From: Pseudomonas sp. AOB-7
Lineage (GTDB): Bacteria; Pseudomonadota; Gammaproteobacteria; Pseudomonadales; Pseudomonadaceae
Assembly: GCF_003696305.1 (NCBI RefSeq)
Contig: NZ_RFFK01000002.1
Coordinates: 186,001 to 250,000 of the forward strand
Direction: 5' to 3'
DNA: 64,000 bases
Shown: positions 43,871-54,150 of the stretch, one piece after another
Layout: every line of letters begins with the position of its first letter
Position numbering within the stretch: position 1 is the first letter of the stretch
The notes under the pieces: model-generated
What the model saw: only the letters and a program-made list of their open reading frames with translations
The model's database searches: none
Told to the model about the DNA's origin: nothing
Position numbers and translations under genes: made by a program

Positions 43871-44620
43871 TTAGAACTGTTTTGCACCGCTGGTATCACC
43901 CTGTCTGCACAGCCTCTGAATATCCAGCAAATGCACTTCGTGGCCGCTGCCGGCAATTAGCTTCAACTCACGAAAGCGAGTAAACAGACGACTGACCGTT
44001 TCGGTAGTCATACCCAGGTAGTTACCGATGTCGCCACGACTCATGGGCAGCACGAATTGCAGGGGCGAGAGCCCGCGTTGACTATAACGGGCCGAGAGAT
44101 TGAGCAGAAAAGCCGCCAGACGTCGTTCGGCACTTTCACGCGCATGACTGCGATATTCGTGTTCTTCATGGATTTCCCGGCTCAGGGTATGAAGTAACTG
44201 TTTGCGCAGCCCTGGAATTTGACCGGCCAGCTCCTCGAGTTGGTGTACGGGTATTGCGCACACCATCGAGGTTTCCAGAGCAACAGAATAGCTGGGGTAG
44301 CGTTCCTCCCCCAAGGCATCGAGACCTATGAGTTCACTCGGCAAGTGAAAGCAGGTGATCTGGTCAGCGCCATCGGGGTTGAGCAGGTAGCTCTTGAGGG
44401 CTCCAGAGCGCACGGCATACACATGCTGCACCGAATCGCCTGCGCGAATCAGGTATTCGTTCTTATGCAGCGGCCGGGAGCGTTTGATGATGCCCTCGAG
44501 GCGACCTATATCGGTCTCGTCAAGGCAGAGAGGAAGGCACAAGCGGGCCAATGAGCAGTCATGACAACTTAGGTGTGCTAAGCGCGATAGTTCTGGCCCA
44601 CTGGATGAACGATCAATCAT
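43871..44620 (-). CDS. ANR/FNR-type oxygen-sensing transcription regulator (paralogue)
   Basis: A 249-residue CRP/FNR-superfamily regulator. The four [4Fe-4S] ligands of FNR are conserved with identical spacing: C19, C22, C28 (in CHDCSLARLC) and C121 (in LETSMVCAIP); E. coli FNR has 20, 23, 29, 122. The cyclic-nucleotide-like fold is followed by an HTH with TTETVSRLFTRF, whose E-x-x-S-R reads TTGAT half-sites. The ATG at 44618-44620 is preceded by AAGG at eight bases; a TTG six codons upstream is the alternative. P. aeruginosa Anr should be encoded elsewhere, so this is probably an island-borne second copy controlling its neighbours. Confidence 0.92.
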   Translation of the reverse strand: MIDRSSSGPELSRLAHLSCHDCSLARLCLPLCLDETDIGRLEGIIKRSRPLHKNEYLIRAGDSVQHVYAVRSGALKSYLLNPDGADQITCFHLPSELIGLDALGEERYPSYSVALETSMVCAIPVHQLEELAGQIPGLRKQLLHTLSREIHEEHEYRSHARESAERRLAAFLLNLSARYSQRGLSPLQFVLPMSRGDIGNYLGMTTETVSRLFTRFRELKLIAGSGHEVHLLDIQRLCRQGDTSGAKQF

Positions 44621-44792
44621 CGCGAATACCTTTCGCAAGCCTGAATAGTAAATTTATAAGAGGATATTTCAGCGGGCGCGGCCTTTCGTCGGAATGATGA
44701 CGCATCCGCCTAGCAGGAGATAAACGGTACAGCTAAGACGCTGTAAACAATGCTTTTCTGCCGGACAGTCAGCCCCACCTCCGCAGCGAAAA

Positions 44793-44806
44793 TTGACCTG
44801 CATCAA
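44793..44806. promoter_or_regulatory. ANR box upstream of usp-1 (one mismatch)
   Basis: TTGAC-CTGC-ATCAA fits nine of ten positions. Centre is about 87 bases before the usp start and 180 before the divergent regulator gene, so it could control both. Confidence 0.78.
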
Positions 44807-44886
44807 TCTGTTCCTGCTCCTCGAACCGCAATCTGTAGTTGGTCTTGGTGGCGTCAGATCGAGCGCTTGTCAGGTGGAGGTGGGGC

Positions 44887-45789
44887 ATGAACCAAACTCG
44901 AAGAATCCTGCTGGTGGGTCATACGGAGCAGCACAGGTCCGCGGCTTTGCAAAGGGCGGTCGCACTCGCGATGGCTGGCGATACGCCATTGCATATCGCC
45001 GTTCTAGTTGAGCCCTTCATGACTTACTCGTTATTGGCGAGCGAGATCAGGAATCAGGTGCGTCAAAGCATGCTCAACGAACAGCGGCGGAGTTGGGACA
45101 AGGAAGTCGAGCCCCTCAGGAGCAAGGGTCTCCAGGTTACTTGTTCGGTAACTTGGGCTGAGAACGTGCACGAGGAAATCATTTGCCAGGTTCGCGAGTT
45201 GCAGCCGGTCATGCTGGTGAAGGACATCCAGCGCGAGACAATGCTCAAACGGGCTTTCGTCACGCCTTTGGACTGGCATCTGCTACGTAGTTGCCCTGTG
45301 CCACTTCACCTCGTGAGCGATGCCCGCCATCCCAAACCCCGCGTGGTAGCGGCGGCAGTCGATCTGGCTGATCCGGATGCACAATACTCGGGCCTCAACG
45401 ATCAGATCATTGCAGCCGGTACCAGCCTGGCCACGCAATGTGGTGCCGGGTTTCAGTTGCTCTACATCCACGAAAACATGCCGGCTTATGTCGCCGATGG
45501 CGAAGCGGTGGCCGATTGGGCAGAAATCACCGAGCAGTTGCGCGCTTCGCTGCATCAATCGTTCGTGGCCCTGGCCGATCGGCATGACGTCCCCCAGGAG
45601 CGGCGTCACTTCATTACCGGTCAGCCGGTTGCCGACATCATCGAATTTGCTCAAGAGCAACAGGTGGATGTCGTGGTGATGGGACGCGTTCACCGGAGAG
45701 TGCTGAACAAGTGGATTGGCAGTACGACGGAGTCGGTGCTCTACCGGCTCCCCGGGAGCGTCCTGGCCATACGCCCCGAATCTGGCTGA
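44887..45789 (+). CDS. Universal stress protein, tandem UspA domains (copy 1)
   Basis: A 300-residue protein with two UspA domains (about 1-145 and 150-300), as in UspE. The second domain ends in the nucleotide-binding pattern G-x2-...-GSTTESVLYRLPGSVLAI; the first lacks it. MLKRAFVTPLDWHLLRSCPVP is shared with the second Usp at 62.2 kb. Usps of this type support survival without oxygen in P. aeruginosa. The ATG at 44887 (MNQTRRILLVGH) follows GGAGGTGGGGC. Heads an operon with a phosphoribosyltransferase and a hydrolase. Confidence 0.93.
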   Translation: MNQTRRILLVGHTEQHRSAALQRAVALAMAGDTPLHIAVLVEPFMTYSLLASEIRNQVRQSMLNEQRRSWDKEVEPLRSKGLQVTCSVTWAENVHEEIICQVRELQPVMLVKDIQRETMLKRAFVTPLDWHLLRSCPVPLHLVSDARHPKPRVVAAAVDLADPDAQYSGLNDQIIAAGTSLATQCGAGFQLLYIHENMPAYVADGEAVADWAEITEQLRASLHQSFVALADRHDVPQERRHFITGQPVADIIEFAQEQQVDVVVMGRVHRRVLNKWIGSTTESVLYRLPGSVLAIRPESG

Positions 45790-45819
45790 ATGGCTCACGC
45801 GCTGCACGAGGGTCGCAGG

Positions 45820-46503
45820 ATGAACCATAGCCACGCACTGCAGATTCCGATTCCCGATCGGCGGGCGGCCGGTCAGGCACTGGTGCCCATGCTGGACGCG
45901 TACCGCGGCCGCGCCGACACCATTGTCCTGGCCCTGCCGCGCGGTGGCGTTCCGGTCGCCTACGAGATCGCCTGCGCGCTGGAGTTGCGTCTGGACCTGT
46001 TGACGGTACGCAAGCTGGGGCTGCCGTATCACGATGAGCTGGCGATGGGCGCCATCGCCAGTGGCGGCGTGCGCGTGCTCAACCGAGACGTGCTGGCCAT
46101 GCACGATATCGACGAGGCCACCCTGGATGCGGTGGCGCAGCGGGAGTTGCTGGAGCTGCAGCGCCGGGAGCGGGTCTATCGCGGCGATCACCCCTTGCCG
46201 GAGCTGCGCGACCAGCAGGTGATTCTGGTGGACGACGGGCTGGCGACCGGCGCCACCATGCGCGCGGCGGTGCAAGCGGTGCGCAATCGGGGGGCGGCGC
46301 GCATCGTCATCGCCGTGCCGGTAGCACCAAGCGACACCATTGCCGAGCTGCGGGAGGAGGTGGATGAGGTCATCTGTCCCTTTGCCCCCGAGTTCTTCAC
46401 GGCTATCGGGCGCTGGTATGTGGATTTTTCACAGGTCAGCGATCAAGCGGTGATGCGCCTGCTGCAACACGCCTGGCAGCGCAAGTTGCCGAGTGTCAGC
46501 TAG
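45820..46503 (+). CDS. Phosphoribosyltransferase (COG1926-type)
   Basis: A 227-residue type I PRTase domain protein: LALPRGGVPVAYEIACALE (pyrophosphate loop), VRKLGLPYHDELAMGAIAS (family signature) and QVILVDDGLATGATMRAAV (PRPP loop). Substrate unknown. The ATG at 45820 has GAGG eight bases upstream; a start at 45790, touching the usp stop, has no ribosome-binding site. Its partner downstream is a dienelactone-hydrolase-like enzyme; in M. tuberculosis Rv0571c, to my knowledge, the same two domains are fused. Confidence 0.9.
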   Translation: MNHSHALQIPIPDRRAAGQALVPMLDAYRGRADTIVLALPRGGVPVAYEIACALELRLDLLTVRKLGLPYHDELAMGAIASGGVRVLNRDVLAMHDIDEATLDAVAQRELLELQRRERVYRGDHPLPELRDQQVILVDDGLATGATMRAAVQAVRNRGAARIVIAVPVAPSDTIAELREEVDEVICPFAPEFFTAIGRWYVDFSQVSDQAVMRLLQHAWQRKLPSVS

Positions 46504-46520
46504 GCGCGGGGAGGCCAGTG

Positions 46521-47192
46521 ATGCACCAAGCTCGACTGGGCATTGAACTTCCGAATGTGCGATTGGTGGGCGACCTGTGGTTACCTACCGAAGCGAAGGG
46601 CTTGGTGGTGTTCGTGCATGGCAGTGGCAGCAGCCGCTTGAGCCCGCGTAATCAGCAGGTGGCGCGCTATCTGAGCGAGCAGGGGCTGGCGACCCTGTTG
46701 TTCGACCTACTTACCGAGTCCGAGGAGCGCATCGACAGGGTCACCTGTCAGCTGCGCTTCGACATTCCACTGTTAACGCACCGCCTTGTCGGCGTCCTTG
46801 ACTGGATTGCCGCCGACCCTGAGCTGAGCCATCTGCCGGTGGGTTTGTTCGGTGCCAGCACCGGCGCCGCCGCGGCGATCCTGGCCGCCGTCGAGCGACC
46901 GGACCGGGTGCAGGCGATCGTCAGTCGCGGCGGACGCACCGATCTGGCAGGTAATCAACTCGAGCGGCTGAGAGCGCCCATCCTGCAGATCGTCGGTGCT
47001 CGTGACCTACCTACGCTCGGCGGCAATCGTCAAGTCAGCCGGGCATTGGCCTGCGAACAGCGACTGGACGTAATTCCCGACGCCACGCACCTGTTCGAGG
47101 AGCCGGGCACGCTGCAGGAGGTCGCGCGTCTGGCCGCTGGATGGTTCGAACAGCATCTGAGCGCAGCGCTCCAGCGCGGCGCCAGGCGCTGA
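46521..47192 (+). CDS. Alpha/beta hydrolase, dienelactone-hydrolase family
   Basis: A 223-residue cytosolic hydrolase. The nucleophile elbow is GLFGASTGAAAA (GxSxG), the oxyanion strand is VVFVHGSGSSRLSPRN, the acid is likely Asp in VGARDLPTLGG, and the His is in IPDATHLFEEPG. The substrate is unknown. GGGGAGG six bases before the ATG at 46521 sets the start. It follows the PRTase gene by 17 bases in the usp operon. Confidence 0.9.
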   Translation: MHQARLGIELPNVRLVGDLWLPTEAKGLVVFVHGSGSSRLSPRNQQVARYLSEQGLATLLFDLLTESEERIDRVTCQLRFDIPLLTHRLVGVLDWIAADPELSHLPVGLFGASTGAAAAILAAVERPDRVQAIVSRGGRTDLAGNQLERLRAPILQIVGARDLPTLGGNRQVSRALACEQRLDVIPDATHLFEEPGTLQEVARLAAGWFEQHLSAALQRGARR

Positions 47193-47220
47193 GCGGGCTC
47201 TCAACCGCCGGGGCTCGACC

Positions 47221-48201
47221 TCAAATCAGCAGGCTCGCAATACCCAGGTAGATCAGGATCGACAGTAAATCCTGGACCACGGTCGCCAGCGGGCCGCTGC
47301 CGAACGCCGGGTCCATCGAGCCCGTGCTGAGCAGCCAGGGCAGAGCCATGGCGGCCAGGGTCGCGGTCCCGCAGGCTGCAAATACCGCGAGACCGACGCA
47401 CAGGGCGATGTCCGCCTCATGCCACAACAGCCATACCAGCGGCCCCGCGACCAACGCCAGGGCAAGGCCGATGGCCAGGCCCACCAGCAGTTCGCGGCCG
47501 AGCATCCTGCGCATGCCGATGCCCACCGAGAGGCCGCGCACCACCACGGTCTCGGTCTGGGTGCCGACGGCATCGGCCAGGTAGATGATCCCCGGCAGGA
47601 AGAACGCCAGCATGACCTTGTCCTGCAACTGGGCCTCGAAACGGCCGACGAAGTCGGCCGCCAGCAGCGCGCCCACCAGCCCGACCAGCAACCAGGGGAT
47701 GCGATGACGAAAACGGCGGATCACCGGCTCCTCGCTCGAGGCGCGTGCGGCCTCGGTGCCCTTGATGAATCCGCCGAGGCGGGTGAGATCCTCCTCGTGC
47801 TCGCTCAGCAGCACCGCCAGCAGGCGATGGGGCGGAATCACCCCGATCAGCTCATCGTCGGCGTCGACCACGGCGAGCGCCGATTCCTGATGGCAAACGG
47901 CGCGCCAGGCGGCGATCTCCTGATCCACTCCCGGCGCCACCCGCGGAGCCTCGCGGTCCATCAGGGCATCGAGGCGCAGATCGGCGGGCGCGCCCAGCAG
48001 GTCCTCGATCCTGAGCAGGCCGAGGAAGCGTCGGCCCGTGCAGATCACGATATGGCTGGCGCATGCATAGCGCTGTTGCATCAGGGCTGCACGGACGTCA
48101 TCAACCCGATGCTCGGGGGTGAATACCGGTATGTCCCGAGTCGCGTGCTGCGCCGCGGTTTCGAAACTGATGCGCTCTGGTCCGTTGACAGTCGGCGACA
48201 T
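47221..48201 (-). CDS. MgtE-like divalent-cation transporter (short form)
   Basis: A 326-residue protein with a CBS pair (about residues 25-150) and a C-terminal MgtE membrane domain of five helices (about 175-326): FFLPGIIYLADAVGTQTETVVVR and DPAFGSGPLATVVQDLLSI are the family pore signatures. The usual N-terminal superhelical domain is missing, so gating may differ from classical MgtE. AAGGAG six bases upstream favours the ATG at 48199-48201 over the one two codons earlier. Divergent from the P-type ATPase across an exact ANR box. Confidence 0.87.
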   Translation of the reverse strand: MSPTVNGPERISFETAAQHATRDIPVFTPEHRVDDVRAALMQQRYACASHIVICTGRRFLGLLRIEDLLGAPADLRLDALMDREAPRVAPGVDQEIAAWRAVCHQESALAVVDADDELIGVIPPHRLLAVLLSEHEEDLTRLGGFIKGTEAARASSEEPVIRRFRHRIPWLLVGLVGALLAADFVGRFEAQLQDKVMLAFFLPGIIYLADAVGTQTETVVVRGLSVGIGMRRMLGRELLVGLAIGLALALVAGPLVWLLWHEADIALCVGLAVFAACGTATLAAMALPWLLSTGSMDPAFGSGPLATVVQDLLSILIYLGIASLLI

Positions 48202-48484
48202 GGGCATCTCCTTGGCTGCAGACGAGGCGGTGCGTCGTCACTAGCCTGGAATATAGGCACAATCGGCCGCACCGCCGCGTCGTGCGCGAACCGCCAAGGC
48301 TGCGCGGTTTTCTTGATACCCATCAAACCGACAGCGGGGATGGCCGCCTAGGCTGAAACGATAGCGCGGCATGGAAGGGCGCGAGCACTCTGCGGCATTC
48401 GCTAAGTCGCATCTCGAGAGCGCGGCGGCCAAGGATTCGAGGCGTACTGGCACGGCCAATGAAAGCTGAGGCGAGGACGCGCGG
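48202..48484. promoter_or_regulatory. Divergent promoter region, mgtE-like / cation ATPase
   Basis: The 283-base gap contains one exact ANR box at 48313-48326 and otherwise no recognisable gene. One site may serve both genes. Confidence 0.6.
48313..48326. promoter_or_regulatory. ANR box between the mgtE-like and ATPase genes (exact)
   Basis: TTGAT-ACCC-ATCAA, all ten consensus positions. It is ~118 bases from the mgtE-like start and ~165 from the ATPase start. Confidence 0.88.
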
Positions 48485-51151
48485 ATGAAGATTCAGACGC
48501 TCGGGCCGCAGGAGGCCTTGGCCAGTCTGCAGAGTGGCCCGGAGGGGCTCGCGGAGGCGGAAGCCGAGCGGCGGCTTGCGACATTCCAGGCCAACAGAAT
48601 CCTGCATCTGCGGGCCGCGCCCTGGTGGCGGCGGTTCGTCGCGGGCTTCATCCACTTCCTGGCGATTGTCCTGTGGCTGGCCGCGGGGCTGGCCTTCTTC
48701 GCCGAATGGCGCGATCCGGGCAAGGGCATGGCGACGCTGGGCGTGGCCATCATCTGCGTCATCCTGATCAATGCGCTGTTCTCCTACTGGCAGGAATACC
48801 GGGCGGGGCGCTCGATCCTCGCCTTGGAGCGCCTGATGCCCGACAGCGTGCGCGTGCTGCGCGACGGGCGCCTGCGCAAGCTGAATCGCGCCCTGCTGGT
48901 GCCCGGCGATGTGGTGCTGCTGTCGGCCGGGGACAACGTGCCGGCCGATTGCCGGGTTCTGGAAGCCTTCGATGTGCGCATCAACATGGCCGCGCTGACC
49001 GGCGAGTCCTACCCGGTGGCGCGGGATGCCGAGCCCAGCGATGCGCCCGATCTGCTGCACTGCCGCAATATCCTGCTGGCGGGCACCACGCTGCTCAGTG
49101 GCGAGGCGCGGACCCTGATCTACGCCACGGGCATGCGCACCGAGTTCGGCCGCATCGCTCACCTGATTCAGGCCGGTGGCGACGTCGAAAGCCCGCTGCA
49201 ACGCCAGATCAACCGCCTGAGCCGGCTGATCGCCATGCTGGCGGTGCTGCTCGGGCTGGTGTTCTTCGGCCTCGGCCAGTGGATCGGGCTCGGCTTCTGG
49301 AACAGCTTCCTGTTCGCCATCGGGATCATCGTGGCGAACGTGCCCGAGGGCCTGTTGCCCACCGTGACCCTGTCCTTGGCGATGGGTGCCCAGCGCATGG
49401 CGGCCAAGCAGGCGCTGATCCGCCACCTGCCGAGCGTCGAGACCCTGGGCTCGGCCACGGTGATCTGCACGGACAAGACCGGCACGCTGACGCTGAACCG
49501 GATGGAGGCGCGCGTGGCCGTCTGCGCGGGCCGCGAGATCGACCTGAGCGGGCAGCCTGCGACCCTGCCGCACAGCCTGCGCGCGGTGGCCTCGCTGTGC
49601 CAGACGCTGCAGCGGGGGGAGGTCGACGGCCGGCAGGTGCTGGTCGGCGATCCGCTGGAGGAAGCGCTGCTGCGCATGGCGCAGAACGCGGGCGGGCAGG
49701 TGAGTCTGCCCCTCGTCGACGAGCTGCCCTTCAGCGCCGAGCGGCGCATGCTGTCGACCCTGCACCGCGCCGAGCAGGGCTTGCTGCTCTTCAGCAAGGG
49801 CGCGCTGGAGGCCCTGCTGCCACTCTCGTCTCGGGTGCAGGACGCAGACGCCGAACGCCCGCTCGACGATGCCGAACGCGAGCGCTGGCGCGAGGCGGAG
49901 CGGCGCCTCGCGGATCGTGGGCTGCGGGTACTGGCCTTCGCCCACCGGTCGGTGGACGAGGGCTACCTGCGCACCGAACTGGAGCGGGGGCTGGTACTGA
50001 TCGCCCTGGTGGGGCTCGAAGACCCGCCCAGGCCGGAGGTGCCGGTCGCCGTCCAGCGCTGCCAACAGGCGGGCATCCGCATCCTGATGGTGACCGGCGA
50101 CCATCCCCGCACGGCGGTGGCGGTGGCACGGGAAATCGGCCTGACCAGGGGGCAGCCCAGGGTCATCAGCGGCGCGGCCCTGGCGGCCATGTCCCACAGC
50201 CAGCTGAGCCTGGCGCTGGAGGCGCGCGAACTGATCTTCGCCCGCGTCGACCCGGAGCAGAAGCTGCTGATCGTCAAGGAGCTGCAGGCCAAGGGGGAGG
50301 TGGTCGCGGTCACGGGCGACGGGGTGAACGATGCGCCGGCCCTGCGCCAGGGCGATATCGGCATTGCCATGGGCCTTTCCGGCAGCGATGCGGCGCGCGA
50401 AGCCGCGGACATGGTGCTGCTCGACGACAACTTCGCCAGCATAGTGGCGGCGGTGGAAGAGGGGCGGGCGGTGTTCCAGAACATCCGCCGCTTCATGACC
50501 TACATCCTCACCTCGAATATTCCGGAGATCGTGCCTTATCTGGCATTCGTCCTGCTGCGTATCCCGCTGCCACTGACCGTGGTGCAGATTCTGGCGGTCG
50601 ATCTGGGTACCGACATGCTGCCGGCGCTGGGCCTGGGCGCCGAGCGCCCCCGGGCGGAGCTCATGCAACGTCCACCCCCTTCGGCCCACGAACACCTGCT
50701 GGACAGGCGCCTGCTGGCGCGCGCCTATCTGTTCCTTGGGCCGATGGAGGCCGTCGCCGCGCTGGCCGCGTTCTTCTTCGTGCTCGACAGCGGCGGTTGG
50801 CAGTACGGCGCTGCGTTGGCCAGCGACACCGAGCTCTACCGCACCGCCACCACGGCCTACCTCGGCGCGATCGTGCTGATGCAGGTGATGAACCTGTTCC
50901 TCTGTCGCAGCGAGCGGGGTTCGCCGTTCGGCACGGGGCGTCCCAACAGGCTGATCTGGGCGGGCCTGGCCTTCGAGATCGTACTGACCCTGCTCATCGT
51001 CTATACGCCACTGGGCAACTGGCTGTTCGGCAGCGCACCACTGCCAGCGGCCGCCTGGCTGTTCATGCTGCCTTTCGTCCTGGCCATGGCGTTGCTGGAG
51101 GGGGCGCGCAAGGCCTGGGTGGCGAGAGCCCCCGATTCGATAAAAAAGTGA
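48485..51151 (+). CDS. P2-type cation-transporting ATPase
   Basis: An 888-residue P-type ATPase. Actuator loop AALTGESYPVARD, phosphorylation site ICTDKTGTLTLNRM (Asp330), nucleotide domain LPFSAERRMLSTL, hinge VTGDGVNDAPALRQGDIGIA. The helix-4 motif VANVPEGLLPTVTLSLAMGA (PEGL) and LTSNIPEIVPYLAF / AVDLGTDMLPALGLGAERP resemble the Na/K-ATPase (P2C) group and mycobacterial CtpF-like pumps rather than heavy-metal ATPases. Cation therefore probably Ca2+, Na+ or K+. Ten membrane helices. Under an exact ANR box. Confidence 0.92.
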   Translation: MKIQTLGPQEALASLQSGPEGLAEAEAERRLATFQANRILHLRAAPWWRRFVAGFIHFLAIVLWLAAGLAFFAEWRDPGKGMATLGVAIICVILINALFSYWQEYRAGRSILALERLMPDSVRVLRDGRLRKLNRALLVPGDVVLLSAGDNVPADCRVLEAFDVRINMAALTGESYPVARDAEPSDAPDLLHCRNILLAGTTLLSGEARTLIYATGMRTEFGRIAHLIQAGGDVESPLQRQINRLSRLIAMLAVLLGLVFFGLGQWIGLGFWNSFLFAIGIIVANVPEGLLPTVTLSLAMGAQRMAAKQALIRHLPSVETLGSATVICTDKTGTLTLNRMEARVAVCAGREIDLSGQPATLPHSLRAVASLCQTLQRGEVDGRQVLVGDPLEEALLRMAQNAGGQVSLPLVDELPFSAERRMLSTLHRAEQGLLLFSKGALEALLPLSSRVQDADAERPLDDAERERWREAERRLADRGLRVLAFAHRSVDEGYLRTELERGLVLIALVGLEDPPRPEVPVAVQRCQQAGIRILMVTGDHPRTAVAVAREIGLTRGQPRVISGAALAAMSHSQLSLALEARELIFARVDPEQKLLIVKELQAKGEVVAVTGDGVNDAPALRQGDIGIAMGLSGSDAAREAADMVLLDDNFASIVAAVEEGRAVFQNIRRFMTYILTSNIPEIVPYLAFVLLRIPLPLTVVQILAVDLGTDMLPALGLGAERPRAELMQRPPPSAHEHLLDRRLLARAYLFLGPMEAVAALAAFFFVLDSGGWQYGAALASDTELYRTATTAYLGAIVLMQVMNLFLCRSERGSPFGTGRPNRLIWAGLAFEIVLTLLIVYTPLGNWLFGSAPLPAAAWLFMLPFVLAMALLEGARKAWVARAPDSIKK

Positions 51152-51161
51152 GCTGCATCAA
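51148..51161. promoter_or_regulatory. Weak ANR-box-like site upstream of cfa
   Basis: GTGAG-CTGC-ATCAA, eight of ten positions; overlaps the ATPase stop and lies ~130 bases before cfa. Weak by itself. Confidence 0.35.
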
Positions 51162-51284
51162 TAACCCCGATTGACTGCCGAGCAAAGTACGAAGAACGGT
51201 CGCGACTCGCAGCGGCATGCAGTCGCGATGGTGGGCGCATGTCCAAGGCCATAGCGCTGCGTGGAGAGGACAGGAGGGGCGACG

Positions 51285-52442
51285 ATGCAAGAAAAGTTTC
51301 ATCAGCCACAGATGCCTGCCGATGCGCAGCGGCGAGCCCGGGACAGGGTCGAGTGGCTGTTGCAACAGGCCGGCATCGGCCTCAACGGCAGCCAGCCGTG
51401 GGACATGCAGGTACATGACGAACAGCTCTATTCGCGCATTCTGACCCAGGGAACGTTGGGCCTGGGCGAGGCCTACATGGACGGTTGGTGGAACTGCCAA
51501 CGCCTCGACCAGTTCGCCTGCCGGGCGCTGCGCGCCGAGCTGCCCCGCAAGGTCGGCTTCACCTGGCACGATGCCGGTCTGGTGGCGCGCGCGCTGGTCT
51601 CCAACCTGCAGTCGAAGGCCCGCGCCGGCATGGTCGGCGAGCGTCACTACGACCTCGGCAACCGGCTCTACGAGTGCATGCTCGATTCGCGCATGACCTA
51701 CACCTGCGGCTACTGGCGCGAGGCCGCCGACCTGGAGCAGGCCCAGGAGCACAAGCTCGATCTGGTGTGCCGCAAGCTCGGCCTGCGCGAGGGGCAGCGG
51801 GTGCTGGACATCGGCTGCGGCTGGGGCAGCTTCGCCGAGTTCGCCGCGCGCCGCTACGGCGTCCGGGTGGTCGGCATCACCATCTCCCGGGAGCAGGAGG
51901 AATTGGCCCGGCAGCGCTGCCAGGGCCTGCCGGTGGAGATACGCCTGCAGGACTACCGCGACATGCGCGAGCGCTTCGACCACATCGTCTCGCTGGGCAT
52001 GTTCGAGCACGTCGGCTGGAAAAACCATCGCGGCTACATGCAAGTGGTGCAGCGCTGCCTGGCCGACGATGGCCTGTTCCTGTTGCACAGCATCGGCGTC
52101 AATCGCAGCGGCATACGCAGCGATGCCTGGATCGATCGCCACATCTTCCCCAATGGCAATTTGCCGAGCGTCGCGCAGATTGGCCAAGCCATCGAGCCCG
52201 ACTGGGTCATGGAGGACTGGCATAACTTCGGCGCCGACTACGATCGCACCCTGATGGCCTGGCATGCCAACTTCGAGCGCCGCTGGGGCGAGCTGGCGGC
52301 GCACTATGATCACCGTTTCTATCGCATGTGGCGCTACTACCTGCTGACCTGCGCCGGCTCCTTCCGCGCCCGCAAGAATCAGCTGTGGCAGATCGTACTG
52401 AGCAAGGGCGGTGTACCGGGCGGCTACCAGGCGCCGCGCTGA
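51285..52442 (+). CDS. cfa: Cyclopropane-fatty-acyl-phospholipid synthase
   Basis: A 385-residue SAM-dependent enzyme that converts membrane cis-unsaturated acyl chains to cyclopropanes, a stationary-phase and stress hardening. SAM-binding VLDIGCGWGSFAEFAARRYG, family motifs ERHYDLGNRLYECMLDSRMTY and SLGMFEHVGWKNH, and the C-terminal YYLLTCAGSFRARKNQLWQ are intact. The ATG at 51285 follows GGAGGGGCGACG. Between the cation ATPase and the groEL paralogue. Confidence 0.94.
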   Translation: MQEKFHQPQMPADAQRRARDRVEWLLQQAGIGLNGSQPWDMQVHDEQLYSRILTQGTLGLGEAYMDGWWNCQRLDQFACRALRAELPRKVGFTWHDAGLVARALVSNLQSKARAGMVGERHYDLGNRLYECMLDSRMTYTCGYWREAADLEQAQEHKLDLVCRKLGLREGQRVLDIGCGWGSFAEFAARRYGVRVVGITISREQEELARQRCQGLPVEIRLQDYRDMRERFDHIVSLGMFEHVGWKNHRGYMQVVQRCLADDGLFLLHSIGVNRSGIRSDAWIDRHIFPNGNLPSVAQIGQAIEPDWVMEDWHNFGADYDRTLMAWHANFERRWGELAAHYDHRFYRMWRYYLLTCAGSFRARKNQLWQIVLSKGGVPGGYQAPR

Positions 52443-52451
52443 GCCTGCGGC

Positions 52452-52465
52452 TTGATATGGATCAA
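52452..52465. promoter_or_regulatory. ANR box upstream of the groEL paralogue (exact)
   Basis: TTGAT-ATGG-ATCAA, all ten positions, ten bases past cfa and centred about 71 bases before the groEL-like start. Confidence 0.88.
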
Positions 52466-52529
52466 GGCGGCGAACCGGGCCCGGATCGAAGCTTTTGCGC
52501 AGAGGCAGGACAATCGAGAGGATCGGGCC

Positions 52530-54146
<1,617 letters not shown>

Positions 54147-54150
54147 CCGC

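Noticed and set aside
48323-50695. A 790-codon open frame on the minus strand opposite the cation ATPase
   Set aside because: Antisense shadow rich in His, Gln, Arg and Ala with no domain pattern; the plus-strand ATPase has all family motifs.
48625-51174. An 849-codon plus-strand frame overlapping the ATPase
   Set aside because: Out-of-frame shadow dominated by Arg, Gly and Ala; no motifs and no ribosome-binding site.
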